NCBI GenBank assembly: GCA_938092015.1
Contig: CALKOT010000052.1
Location: 50,769-114,768 of the forward strand
Source: an uncultured Paracoccaceae bacterium
Lineage (GTDB): Bacteria > Pseudomonadota > Alphaproteobacteria > Rhodobacterales > Rhodobacteraceae
Reading direction: 5' to 3'
Length of the DNA stretch: 64,000 nucleotides
Shown here: positions 1 through 7,994 of the stretch, in pieces
Layout of the letters: each line of letters begins with the position of its first letter
Position numbering within the stretch: position 1 is the first letter of the stretch
The notes under the pieces: model-generated
Databases searched by the model: none
What the model was told of the DNA's origin: nothing
What the model saw: only the letters and a program-made list of their open reading frames with translations
Program-made: the position numbers and the translations under genes

Positions 1-628
1 AGGCTTCGATGATCTCAGCGGCCACTTGAATGAACGCCTCCAGATCGTCCCGTTCCTCGGCCTGAACAAGGCCAAGATGACGAGATGGCGTGGTCAGCAC
101 CTCATTTCGCGCAATGCCTCCGAAGTTCGAGAACCCAGCACTTTCAACTGCTTGCCCTGCGATCCTTGCGTGACGGTCAGACCCGACCCGGTTCAGGACG
201 GCGCCCGCTATGGTCAAATCGGACCGCAGGACGCGCGCGCCAGCCAGCGGCAGCGCAGCCGAACCAGCCTGCCGCGCTGCGTCCAGCGCCATGACGACCG
301 GCGCGCCCAGAACCGACGCCAGATCAGCCGCCGAACCGCGCCCATCAGGGGCGCCGTCCAAGAGGCCAACAGCGCCTTCGACTACCAGAAACTCAGCGCC
401 AATTCGGCCAACCCGCGCCCTGATCTCATCCCCACTCATCGCCCATGCATCAAGAGTGATCGACGCGCCGCCTGTCGCCGCTTCGTGAAAGCGCGGATCA
501 ATGTAGTCGGGCCCGGATTTCGCCGCAGCGACGTTCATGCCACGGTTACGCAAGGCGCGCAGCAGACCGAGCGTCACGATGGTTTTGCCAGCGCCCGAGG
601 ACGGGGCGGAAATAAGAAGTCCCTTCAT
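1..628 (-). CDS. cobB: Cobyrinic acid a,c-diamide synthase (partial, 3' end outside window)
   Basis: Glutamine- and ATP-dependent amidation of the a and c side chains of (hydrogeno)byrinic acid in cytosolic cobalamin synthesis. Reading the complement from ATG at 628 gives MKGLLISAPSSGAGKT, the N-terminal P-loop (residues 7-16) of the CobB/CobQ family, followed by a CbiA-type ATPase core with a GPDYIDPRFH-like stretch. About 209 codons are visible. The C-terminal amidotransferase half lies beyond the left edge. It is divergent from cbiD with about 60 bases between the starts, so the two probably share a promoter region. The assignment to CobB rather than CobQ rests on the N-terminal sequence type; a complete cobQ lies further right. 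Confidence 0.88.
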   Translation of the reverse strand, partial: MKGLLISAPSSGAGKTIVTLGLLRALRNRGMNVAAAKSGPDYIDPRFHEAATGGASITLDAWAMSGDEIRARVGRIGAEFLVVEGAVGLLDGAPDGRGSAADLASVLGAPVVMALDAARQAGSAALPLAGARVLRSDLTIAGAVLNRVGSDRHARIAGQAVESAGFSNFGGIARNEVLTTPSRHLGLVQAEERDDLEAFIQVAAEIIEA

Positions 629-689
629 CCTGCCTTTCTAATCGCAGCCGCAGGGCGCGACGAGCCAAAAACGACGCATCGGGGCGACA

Positions 690-1760
690 ATGGCGCGTAA
701 ACCCGATGGCCCCCTTCGCACCGGCTTTACCACGGGCGCCTGCGCGACGGCGGGGGTGAAGGCGGCATATCTGCGCCTGCTAACCAGCGCGTGGCCCAAA
801 CAGGTGCAAATCACCCTGCCCCGTGGCGAAACGCCGATCTTTACCTTGCATACGACAAGTTTCGCTGATGACGAGGCGACCGCCAGCATCATCAAGGACG
901 CAGGCGACGACCCTGACGTGACCCATCAGGCCGAGATTATCGCAACTGTAGCGCTTGCCCCAGCTGGCAACGGCGTCAGTTTTCATGCGGGGACAGGCGT
1001 CGGCATGGTCACGAAACCGGGCCTGCCAATCCCACCGGGGGAACCTGCAATCAACCCGGTGCCCCGCCAGATGATGTCGGGCGTGATCCGCGACCTGGCG
1101 GCGGAACATGGCGCTTCGGGCGATGTGAGGATCACCATTTCAGTTACCGGCGGCGAAGAACTGGCTGCAAAAACGTGGAACCCGCGTCTTGGTATCGAAG
1201 GCGGCCTGTCGATCCTCGGCACAACGGGGATCGTGCGACCGTTTTCCTGCGCCGCCTGGATCGCCTCCATCCATCGCGGGATTGATGTGGCGCGGGCTGC
1301 GGGTTTGGACCATGTCGTGGGTTCCACAGGTGCAACGTCCGAAATGACAGCGCAGCGCCATTACACTCTGCCTGACCACGCGATGCTGGACATGGGGGAT
1401 TTTGCCGGCGGGATGCTGAAGTATCTCGCCAAAAACCAGATTCCGCGCGTCACCATCGCTGGCGGCTTTGGCAAACTGACTAAACTGGCTCAAGGGGCCG
1501 TGGACCTTCATTCCGGCCGCAGTCAGGTGGATTTCGCCACCCTTTCCAATTGCGCTGCCGTTCCCAGCGCCGATCGAGCAAAAGTGGCCGCAAGCAATAC
1601 GGCGCAAGAGGCGCTGACGATCATCGGCCCCGCCTTGGCCGATGAAATTGCGCATACCGCCCGTGACAAGGCCCACGCACTTGTTCGAGGCGCCGAGATA
1701 GATATCCAGGTCATGGTAATCGCCCGTGACGGCATCATCTTAGCGGAAACGTCGGGATGA
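690..1760 (+). CDS. cbiD: Cobalt-precorrin-5B C1-methyltransferase
   Basis: Methylates C1 of the corrin ring during cobalamin synthesis. The protein has 356 residues, normal for CbiD, and carries the family signature RTGFTTGACATAG at residues 10-22. CbiD belongs to the anaerobic-style route, whereas the chelatase encoded nearby (cobN) belongs to the aerobic late-insertion route. In such mixed clusters CbiD is thought to stand in for CobF; that is inference here. The stop overlaps the cobK start by four bases (ATGA), which indicates translational coupling. Confidence 0.92.
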   Translation: MARKPDGPLRTGFTTGACATAGVKAAYLRLLTSAWPKQVQITLPRGETPIFTLHTTSFADDEATASIIKDAGDDPDVTHQAEIIATVALAPAGNGVSFHAGTGVGMVTKPGLPIPPGEPAINPVPRQMMSGVIRDLAAEHGASGDVRITISVTGGEELAAKTWNPRLGIEGGLSILGTTGIVRPFSCAAWIASIHRGIDVARAAGLDHVVGSTGATSEMTAQRHYTLPDHAMLDMGDFAGGMLKYLAKNQIPRVTIAGGFGKLTKLAQGAVDLHSGRSQVDFATLSNCAAVPSADRAKVAASNTAQEALTIIGPALADEIAHTARDKAHALVRGAEIDIQVMVIARDGIILAETSG

Positions 1761-2488
1761 GCCGCACTCTTCTACTCGCCGGAACGGGCGATGCACGGCG
1801 GATTGCTAAGGATCTCAGCGACCTTCCGATTATTGCATCCCTTTCTGGCGCAACTGCCGCCCCTGCGGAGTACCCTTGCGACCTCCGCACTGGTGGGTTT
1901 GGCGGCGCCAAGGCGATGGCGACTTGGCTGATAGATAACGACATCGCAGCTGTCATAGATGCGACGCACCCATTTGCCACGCAGATCAGCGCGAATGCCG
2001 TTGCAGCGACAAATTCAACCAACACGCCTATCACACGCATCGTTCGACCAGCATGGATGCAGGCGCCGGGTGAGAAATGGATCAAAGTGCCGACCGTTGA
2101 AGCGGCGGCCAAAGCCTTGCCTGCTGGCGCCCGCGCTTTTCTTGCCACCGGTCGCGGCAGTCAGGATGCCTTCATCGCGCGGCGAAATGTCTGGTGCGCT
2201 CTTCGGCTGATAGACCAGCCGAAAACAACCTACCCCGGAAATGGTGAGTATATCGTCTCACGCCCGCCTTTCGATGAGCATTCTGAAATTGCCTTGTTCA
2301 AACTGCTGGGCATTACCCATCTGGTTGTCAAAAACGCAGGCGGCGCAGCGGCTCGCACAAAACTGACTGCTGCGGGGAAGTTGAACATCCCGATTATAAT
2401 TGTCTCTCGCCCCGAAGAGACGAATGCAGCGTCCGCCATTGCCCGCGATGACCTGCGCAAGTGGCTGCAAGCGATCAACATCATTTGA
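1757..2488 (+). CDS. cobK: Precorrin-6A reductase
   Basis: NADPH-dependent reduction of precorrin-6A to dihydro-precorrin-6. 243 residues, typical of CobK/CbiJ. Visible family motifs are LLLAGTGDAR at the N-terminus (nucleotide binding), DATHPFA, GRGSQDAF, SRPPF and KNAGG. It starts inside the cbiD stop codon, so the two form a coupled pair. A 76-base gap then separates it from the Rieske gene, so that pair may be a separate unit. Confidence 0.93.
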   Translation: MSRTLLLAGTGDARRIAKDLSDLPIIASLSGATAAPAEYPCDLRTGGFGGAKAMATWLIDNDIAAVIDATHPFATQISANAVAATNSTNTPITRIVRPAWMQAPGEKWIKVPTVEAAAKALPAGARAFLATGRGSQDAFIARRNVWCALRLIDQPKTTYPGNGEYIVSRPPFDEHSEIALFKLLGITHLVVKNAGGAAARTKLTAAGKLNIPIIIVSRPEETNAASAIARDDLRKWLQAINII

Positions 2489-2564
2489 CCCCCGCGTTAA
2501 CTGTTGAATTCCCCACCAGTACCGGCACACTCCGCCAAACGCGCAGCAGGAGGGGGTCCACACC

Positions 2565-3875
2565 ATGCTCAGTAAGGAAATCAACGACCTGATCACACGG
2601 GTCGGCCCTGATGATGGCGCCGGAAAGGTCCTTCGCCGCTACTGGCAACCGGCCGCTTTGACAGTTGAGCTGGATGGGGAAAGACCCGTCGCAGCCGTTC
2701 GCCTAATGGGCGAAGATCTCGTTCTTTTCCGAGATAATGAAGGTGAGCTGGGCCTGATTGGCCGCCAATGCCCACATCGCGGCGCAGATCTTTGTTATGG
2801 TCGCCGGGAAGATAATGGCATGCGTTGCCCGTTCCACGGCTGGCATTTTGACCGCAGCGGTCAATGCGTCGAACAACCGGGGGAGCCTGAAGGATCTCGC
2901 ATGCACGAACAAATCAGCGTGCCCAGTTATCCGGTTGTAGAAAAGAACGGGATCATCTTCGCCTATATGGGCCCCGGCGATCCGCCCCCCTTTCCAGCGC
3001 TTGACTGTTTTACGGCGCCCGACACCCATGTTTTCGCCTTCAAAGGCCTTTGGGAATGCAATTGGCTCCAGGCGATGGAAGTGGGGATTGACCCAGCCCA
3101 TGCATCTTTCCTTCATCGGTTTCTCGAAGACGAAGATCCGGAAGACAGCTACGGCAAGCAGTTTCGCGACAAGGCCGTGAACACAGAAATGACGATGACG
3201 CAGTTGCTGCGAGAATACCCTCGACCCGAGATAAAGGTGGAAGAGACGGACTATGGCATGCGCCTCATAGCGCTCCGTCACCTCGACGACGGTCGGACGC
3301 ATGTCCGTGTGACCAATCAGATCTTCCCTGAAGCGATCTGCATCCCGATCTCGAATGAAATGATCATCACCCAGTGGCATGTGCCCGTCGATGATGAGAA
3401 TTGCTATTGGTATTCCATGTTCACCAGCTTTGGTGATCCGATGAACAAGAACCTGATGCGAGAGCAGCGGATGAAAGAACACCGTCTGCCCGATTACGCC
3501 CCGCTGAAGAACAAGCGCAACAACTATGGTTATGACCCGGCGGAGCAGGCGCGCGAGACCTATACAGGCATGGGGATGGACATCAACGTGCACGATCAGT
3601 GGGCGGTAGAAAGCCCTGGGCCAATCTTTGACCGCACGAAAGAGCATCTGGGCAAGACCGATGTCGGGATCATCAAATACCGCAAGATACTTCGAGAAGC
3701 CATTGCATCACTTAATGATAATGGTGATGCTCTAAAGATGCAGAACGGTGGAACAGAAGACATCACAGGGCCGATATCAGTGGACGCCATTGGTCAGGAT
3801 GCCGACTGGTCCAAGGTTTATGAGGCCCAGGACAAAGAACGCCGCGCCGCTTGCGAATGGATCGACAAAGCGTGA
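2565..3875 (+). CDS. Rieske non-haem iron oxygenase, large subunit (phthalate dioxygenase-like)
   Basis: Oxygenase component of a Rieske mono/dioxygenase; the substrate is unknown. 436 residues. The Rieske [2Fe-2S] ligands are C69, H71, C88 and H91 (CPHRGADLCYG and CPFHGWHF). The mononuclear iron site is in GIDPAHASFLHRFLED, with D176 as the bridging residue and H179 and H184 as iron ligands. The domain order and the C-terminal part resemble phthalate 4,5-dioxygenase and related O-demethylases rather than ring dioxygenases with a beta subunit. No reductase gene is adjacent. The 3' end overlaps a glutamine-synthetase-like gene, which suggests joint function. The upstream sequence contains GGAGGGG a few bases before the ATG. 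Confidence 0.85.
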   Translation: MLSKEINDLITRVGPDDGAGKVLRRYWQPAALTVELDGERPVAAVRLMGEDLVLFRDNEGELGLIGRQCPHRGADLCYGRREDNGMRCPFHGWHFDRSGQCVEQPGEPEGSRMHEQISVPSYPVVEKNGIIFAYMGPGDPPPFPALDCFTAPDTHVFAFKGLWECNWLQAMEVGIDPAHASFLHRFLEDEDPEDSYGKQFRDKAVNTEMTMTQLLREYPRPEIKVEETDYGMRLIALRHLDDGRTHVRVTNQIFPEAICIPISNEMIITQWHVPVDDENCYWYSMFTSFGDPMNKNLMREQRMKEHRLPDYAPLKNKRNNYGYDPAEQARETYTGMGMDINVHDQWAVESPGPIFDRTKEHLGKTDVGIIKYRKILREAIASLNDNGDALKMQNGGTEDITGPISVDAIGQDADWSKVYEAQDKERRAACEWIDKA

Positions 3876-5314
3876 GCGTGACCGACGGAATGTTGGGGCG
3901 TCTTGGCCTGTTGCCCGCCGATGCAGATGAACAAACCGCCGATCTGATCGCGCAGATCAAAGAAGACGGTATTGAAACTGTTCGCTTTCTCTTCCCAGAT
4001 CAGCACGGCGTGTTGCGCGGTAAAGCGTTGGTGGCAGATTCTGTAAAGTCGGCCTGCCGTAACGGGGTAAACGCGCCATCCTCTCTAGCCCTCAAGGACA
4101 CCTCGCATCGCACCGCGTTTGATGTTTGGAACGATGATGCGGGTTTTGGCGCAGGGGCAATGACCGGCGCAAGCGACTTGCTGTTGATCCCTCACCCGAC
4201 CACATATCGCCGCCTGCCATGGTCACCACACTCGGCATGGGTGCTTTGCGATATCGCGCAGACGACCGGCACAGCGATCCCCTTTGCGTCCCGTTCCGTT
4301 CTGCGCACGGCCATCGACCGGTTGGCTAGTCGGAACATGCAGATAATTTGCGGCCTTGAGGTCGAGTTCCATGTGTTTCGGATCGAAGACGACCGGATGA
4401 GGCACGCCGACGGTGGAATGCCGGGCGCGGCGCCGAAAACACTTCCGCTGAACCATGGATATCAGCTGCTGACTGACAATCACTACGGCGCCGCAGAGGA
4501 TCTGCTAGACGACATTCGCCGCACAGCAACAGCCATGGGGCTGAGCGTCAGATCTGCTGAGGTAGAGTTTGGCCCCAGCCAGTTTGAGTTCACCTTCGAT
4601 CCTGCCCCGGCGATGGAACATGCTGACAACATGGTCATTTTTCGAACCATGGTTAGACAGTTGTGCCAACGCAAAGGCCTTCACGCGACTTTCATGTGCC
4701 GCCCTGCTGCAGCGTTTGCTGCGGCGAGTGGATGGCATTTGCACCAATCACTCGTCTCAACAGAAACCGGCGAAAATCTCTTTATGTCCGCTAATGAAAC
4801 ACTGACGCCACAAGCGGCAGGGTGGATCTCTGGGCTTTTAGCGCATGCAGAAGAAAGCTGCCTTCTGACCACCCCTACAGTGAATGGCTACAAACGTTAC
4901 CAGCCCTTCCAACTTGCGCCCGACCGTATCCAGTGGGGACGGGATAACCGGGGCGCAATGATCCGCGCGCTTCTGCGCCCTGGCGACGAGGCAAGCCGTG
5001 TAGAGAACCGGGTGGCGGAACCTGCGGCCAATCCACATTACTTCTTCGCCTCGCAAATTCTGTCCGGGCTTAGTGGGATTGAACAGGGTCTGCAGCCGCA
5101 ACCCCCTGTTGAGACGCCCTACCAATCTGACGCTAAAACGATCCCAACAAATTTAGGCGATGCAATTGCTGCTTTTGAGGCAGGGACTTTTTACCGAAAT
5201 ACTCTTGGCGATGAATTCGTCACATATCTGTCCCATCTCAAACGGGCTGAATGGAACCGATACCTCGCAACTGTCTCTGAATGGGAAGATCGGGAGTATT
5301 CCACCCTGTTTTGA
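3857..5314 (+). CDS. Glutamine synthetase-like amine:glutamate ligase
   Basis: About 485 residues of the glutamine synthetase fold: an N-terminal beta-grasp part (DGIETVRFLFPDQHGVLRGK) and a catalytic part with EVEFGPSQFEFTF, ASGWHLHQSL, NGYKRYQPFQLAPDR and RVENRVAEPAANPHYF. The sequence type is that of GlnA paralogues such as PuuA or gamma-glutamylanilide synthase, which join glutamate to amines other than ammonia. It overlaps the end of the Rieske oxygenase gene. Ligase plus oxygenase recalls aniline catabolism, in which the gamma-glutamyl amide is the oxygenase substrate; the actual amine here is unknown. Possible starts are TTG 3851, ATG 3857 and GTG 3872, the last in a GTGA overlap with the upstream stop; none has a clear ribosome binding site. 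Confidence 0.85.
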   Translation: MDRQSVSVTDGMLGRLGLLPADADEQTADLIAQIKEDGIETVRFLFPDQHGVLRGKALVADSVKSACRNGVNAPSSLALKDTSHRTAFDVWNDDAGFGAGAMTGASDLLLIPHPTTYRRLPWSPHSAWVLCDIAQTTGTAIPFASRSVLRTAIDRLASRNMQIICGLEVEFHVFRIEDDRMRHADGGMPGAAPKTLPLNHGYQLLTDNHYGAAEDLLDDIRRTATAMGLSVRSAEVEFGPSQFEFTFDPAPAMEHADNMVIFRTMVRQLCQRKGLHATFMCRPAAAFAAASGWHLHQSLVSTETGENLFMSANETLTPQAAGWISGLLAHAEESCLLTTPTVNGYKRYQPFQLAPDRIQWGRDNRGAMIRALLRPGDEASRVENRVAEPAANPHYFFASQILSGLSGIEQGLQPQPPVETPYQSDAKTIPTNLGDAIAAFEAGTFYRNTLGDEFVTYLSHLKRAEWNRYLATVSEWEDREYSTLF

Positions 5315-5397
5315 TCCATCGCAACGCCGCAAATAGCGCTTCATCTGTCGCCCTGCTCGCTTGACAGACTCACTGCACTCAGCCCAAAAGAAAACAC

Positions 5398-5595
5398 GCA
5401 TGGTTCCTCGCCAATCTGCTTAGAAGCGGAGAGAGGACGAACAGGGAATGCGGAACCACCAGACCCAATCAGGGGGGTGGAATCCGCAGCCGCCCCCGCG
5501 ACTGTGAGCGGAGAGCGTCCCGTCCAATCCCACTGGCGTATGCCGGGAAGGGGGACGAAGGCGCATCGACCCGTGAGCCAGGAGACCTGCCATGC
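5398..5595 (+). promoter_or_regulatory. Cobalamin (adenosylcobalamin) riboswitch
   Basis: Conserved elements appear in the expected order: AGGGAATGCGG near 5442, GCCCCCGCGACTGTGAGCGG around 5491-5510, CACTGG near 5530, GCCGGGAAGGGG near 5542, and the B12 box GAGCCAGGAGACCTGCC at about 5575-5591. An outer P1 helix can form between GCATG at 5398-5402 and CATGC at 5591-5595. It lies in the 5' leader of the hupE-type transporter gene, with about 120 bases of expression platform. A TTGACA box at 5361 lies upstream but lacks a convincing -10 partner. Confidence 0.95.
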
Positions 5596-5694
5596 GCCGT
5601 GCTGGGGACAGTGCGGATACGTGAAACGGACGGGGTGTTCCGTGTTACGACCTTTCGGCCCTGTTCCGGGGCATGCGAAGGCCGGGCGCAGACC

Positions 5695-5708
5695 CCCTCG
5701 AAAGAGGG
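5695..5708 (+). promoter_or_regulatory. Hairpin covering the hupE ribosome binding site
   Basis: CCCTC-GAAA-GAGGG forms a perfect five-pair stem closed by a GNRA tetraloop. Its 3' arm GAGGG is the purine-rich sequence just before the hupE ATG at 5716. There is no U-tract after the stem, so it looks like a translational switch rather than a terminator. Its coupling to the upstream cobalamin riboswitch is inferred. Confidence 0.6.
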
Positions 5709-5715
5709 TACTGAT

Positions 5716-6357
5716 ATGAACCGCATTCTTCTTGCTGCAGCCGTCGCGCTTGCCGCAACTCCCGCATTAGCTCACCACCCGCTTGCCGGCGCTCCGATGG
5801 AGACGTTTGTGCATGGTGTGGCGTCTGGCATTGGCCACCCACTGCTGGGCTTTGACCATCTCTTCTTCGTACTGGCAGTCGGTGTCGCCGCACTGTTCAC
5901 CGGCCGTGCAATGACCGCGCCGCTGGCCTTTGTTGGCGCAACGCAAGCTGGCGTTCTGATCGGCGGCGGCGAAGCTGCATTTGTCGAACCAATGATCGCC
6001 GTATCACTGCTGATCATGGGCTACCTCGTGGCCCGCGGCCGCGCGCTGACCGCCCCAGTCGCAATGGGCGTCTTCGCTGCACTCGGTATATTCCACGGCA
6101 TGGCGTTTTCGTCCGCAATGACCGGCGTTGAAACCGCAGCAGCTGGTTCTGTGATGATTGGTTACCTGCTTGGCCTCGCAGCCATCCAGTGGGCCGTTGC
6201 TGTCGGCTTTGGCATGGTGGTTTCCAAGGTTTGGAACGGCGTGTCAGCTGATGCGATCTCTGCCCGCATGTCCGGCGCAGTTGTAGCCGGCGTTGGCGCC
6301 TTCCTGGTTCTGGAAGTAGCCGAAGGTGCCGCCTTCGCAGCGCTCGGCCTCGGCTAA
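5716..6357 (+). CDS. hupE: HupE/UreJ-family membrane protein, probable cobalt transporter
   Basis: 213 residues: a cleavable signal peptide (MNRILLAAAVALAATPALA, followed by HHPL), then the family motif GHPLLGFDHLFFVLAVG and about six membrane segments, including a conserved GIFHGMAF. HupE/UreJ proteins are small metal permeases for nickel or cobalt. Placement directly behind a cobalamin riboswitch and within the B12 genes argues for cobalt. An in-frame reading extends upstream to 5599, but the start at 5716 begins the signal peptide and has a suitable GAGGG in front. The HHP just after the predicted cleavage site could bind metal. Confidence 0.88.
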   Translation: MNRILLAAAVALAATPALAHHPLAGAPMETFVHGVASGIGHPLLGFDHLFFVLAVGVAALFTGRAMTAPLAFVGATQAGVLIGGGEAAFVEPMIAVSLLIMGYLVARGRALTAPVAMGVFAALGIFHGMAFSSAMTGVETAAAGSVMIGYLLGLAAIQWAVAVGFGMVVSKVWNGVSADAISARMSGAVVAGVGAFLVLEVAEGAAFAALGLG

Positions 6358-6370
6358 GCCTACCCTAAGA

Positions 6371-6446
6371 TATCGTCATCCCCGGACATGTTCCGGGGAT
6401 CCAGAATTTTCTACTGCTGGATGCCCGGGCCTTCCCGGGCATGACA
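6371..6446. repeat. Intergenic double-hairpin palindromic element
   Basis: Two GC-rich inverted repeats lie back to back between hupE and cobW: CCCCGGACATGTTCCGGGG at 6380-6398 and ATGCCCGGGCCTTCCCGGGCAT at 6421-6442 (quoted as two arms around CC/TT). The whole unit is bounded by GTCAT and ATGAC, so it is also an inverted repeat overall. This form resembles the short dispersed palindromic repeats common between alphaproteobacterial genes. It could also attenuate readthrough from hupE. Only one copy is present in this window. Confidence 0.6.
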
Positions 6447-6465
6447 GTTTCTGAGGTGCAAGCTT

Positions 6466-7545
6466 ATGCCCGCCAAAATACCTGCGACCGTCATCACCGG
6501 CTTTCTAGGCGCCGGCAAAACGACGCTGATCCGCCACATGCTGCAAAACGCCAATGGCAAGAAGATCGCACTGATCATCAATGAGTTTGGCGATCTGGGC
6601 GTTGACGGCGACATACTGAAAGGTTGCGGGATCGAAACCTGCACCGAAGAGGACGTGGTTGAGTTGTCGAATGGCTGCATCTGTTGCACCGTCGCTGATG
6701 ACTTCATCCCGACAATGGAGATGCTGTTGGGCCGGGAAAATGCGCCGGATCATATCGTTATCGAAACATCAGGCCTCGCCCTGCCCCAGCCACTGGTGCG
6801 CGCGTTTACATGGCCTGACATCCGCACCCGCGTCACGGTCGACGGCGTCGTGACCGTGGTTGATGGGCCTGCAGTTCGCGATGGCGTTTTTGCATCGAAC
6901 ATCGCCGCTGTAGATGCGCAGCGCGTCGCGGATGACAATCTTGACCATGACACGCCGCTTAGCGAATTATTCGAGGATCAGCTGGCCTGCGCTGACATGA
7001 TCGTGGTGAATAAATCCGATCTTTTGAGCGGAGATGAGGCGGTGAAACTATCCGCTGACCTAAAGGACAACTCCCGCAAGGGCGTGACCGTTTTGAAAGC
7101 AGAGATGGGCGCGATTGACCCATCAATTCTTCTGGGTCTTGGTATCGGCGCTGAAGATGATCTGGATGCACGCCATGAAGTGCATCACCACCATCATCAC
7201 CACGACGACGACCATCATGAGGATGATAACCACCATGATCACGAACACGAACATGGCCACGACGAATTCGATAGCTTTGTTGTCGAACTGCCTGAAATCA
7301 CCGACCCTAACGCATCAGTCGAAAAGATTGCTGACGTAATCCGACAGTTCGGCGTTCTCCGCCTGAAAGGCTTTGCCGCAGTAGCAGGCAAACCAATGCG
7401 CTTGGTCATTCAGGCCGTTGGCCCTCGTGTCGACAGCTATTTCGACCGCCCGTTGACGGCGGACGAACCCCGCGCGACCCGCATCGTAGTCATTGGTGAA
7501 GCTGGCCTTGACCGCATAGCGATCGAGGCGGCCCTTAAAGCATGA
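6466..7545 (+). CDS. cobW: CobW-type GTPase metallochaperone
   Basis: G3E-family GTPase thought to deliver cobalt to cobaltochelatase. 359 residues, with the P-loop GFLGAGKT at 12-19, the metal-binding CICC at 71-74, IETSGLA, and the G4 motif VNKSD. A very histidine- and aspartate-rich linker at about residues 238-268 probably buffers metal. After it comes the CobW C-terminal domain with FGVLRLKGFA. It overlaps the next GNAT gene by four bases and lies two genes before cobN, the expected recipient of the cobalt. Confidence 0.93.
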   Translation: MPAKIPATVITGFLGAGKTTLIRHMLQNANGKKIALIINEFGDLGVDGDILKGCGIETCTEEDVVELSNGCICCTVADDFIPTMEMLLGRENAPDHIVIETSGLALPQPLVRAFTWPDIRTRVTVDGVVTVVDGPAVRDGVFASNIAAVDAQRVADDNLDHDTPLSELFEDQLACADMIVVNKSDLLSGDEAVKLSADLKDNSRKGVTVLKAEMGAIDPSILLGLGIGAEDDLDARHEVHHHHHHHDDDHHEDDNHHDHEHEHGHDEFDSFVVELPEITDPNASVEKIADVIRQFGVLRLKGFAAVAGKPMRLVIQAVGPRVDSYFDRPLTADEPRATRIVVIGEAGLDRIAIEAALKA

Positions 7546-7994
7546 GCGTCACGGTCGTCCCCGGCGATTCCCGCGACCCGGCGGCGACCGCACTTTTGAA
7601 AGCCTCTCACGCGCTGATGGAAAGTTTGTTTCCGTCAGAAACAAACCATTACTTGGGTGTTGAAGCCCTGCTCGCACCTGAAATCCGGTTTTACGTCGCC
7701 TATGACGGTTATCGCATGATCGGTACTGGCGCGTTGGCCGTGAGGGATAGGTATGGCGAACTGAAGTCGATGTTTGTCGATCCTGAGGCCCGCGGTACAG
7801 GCGCTGGCGCCGCCATTGTCACGCAACTGATTGTGCGAGCGAAGATGGAGCGTCTTTCAATGCTGAAACTGGAAACAGGCTCATCGTTGCAAGCTGCGCA
7901 TAGGATGTACGAACGCGCCGGATTTTCCCGCTGCGGGCCGTTTGGCGACTATGTGGATGGTGAGTTCAGCATCTTCATGGAAAAGGCGCTCTGA
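7542..7994 (+). CDS. GNAT-family N-acetyltransferase
   Basis: 150-residue single-domain GNAT protein. The acetyl-CoA loop is in VDPEARGTGAGAAIV, and the C-terminal MYERAGFSRCGPFGDY is typical of the family. The acceptor is unknown. It is coupled on both sides (ATGA with cobW, TGATG with cobN), so it is expressed with cobalt insertion genes. Similar GNAT genes occur inside alphaproteobacterial cob operons, but no role in cobalamin synthesis is established, and it may simply be carried along. Confidence 0.85.
   Translation: MSVTVVPGDSRDPAATALLKASHALMESLFPSETNHYLGVEALLAPEIRFYVAYDGYRMIGTGALAVRDRYGELKSMFVDPEARGTGAGAAIVTQLIVRAKMERLSMLKLETGSSLQAAHRMYERAGFSRCGPFGDYVDGEFSIFMEKAL

Noticed and set aside
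26..700. 224-codon plus-strand open frame
   Set aside because: It lies on the complement of cobB, whose P-loop and family sequence are clear; the plus-strand product is low-complexity and unlike any family.
2703..3647. 314-codon minus-strand open frame
   Set aside because: Complement of the Rieske oxygenase gene, whose metal ligands are all intact.
7171..7270. His/Asp-rich segment in cobW as a DNA repeat
   Set aside because: The CAC/CAT/GAC runs are a coding effect of a metal-binding linker, normal for CobW proteins.
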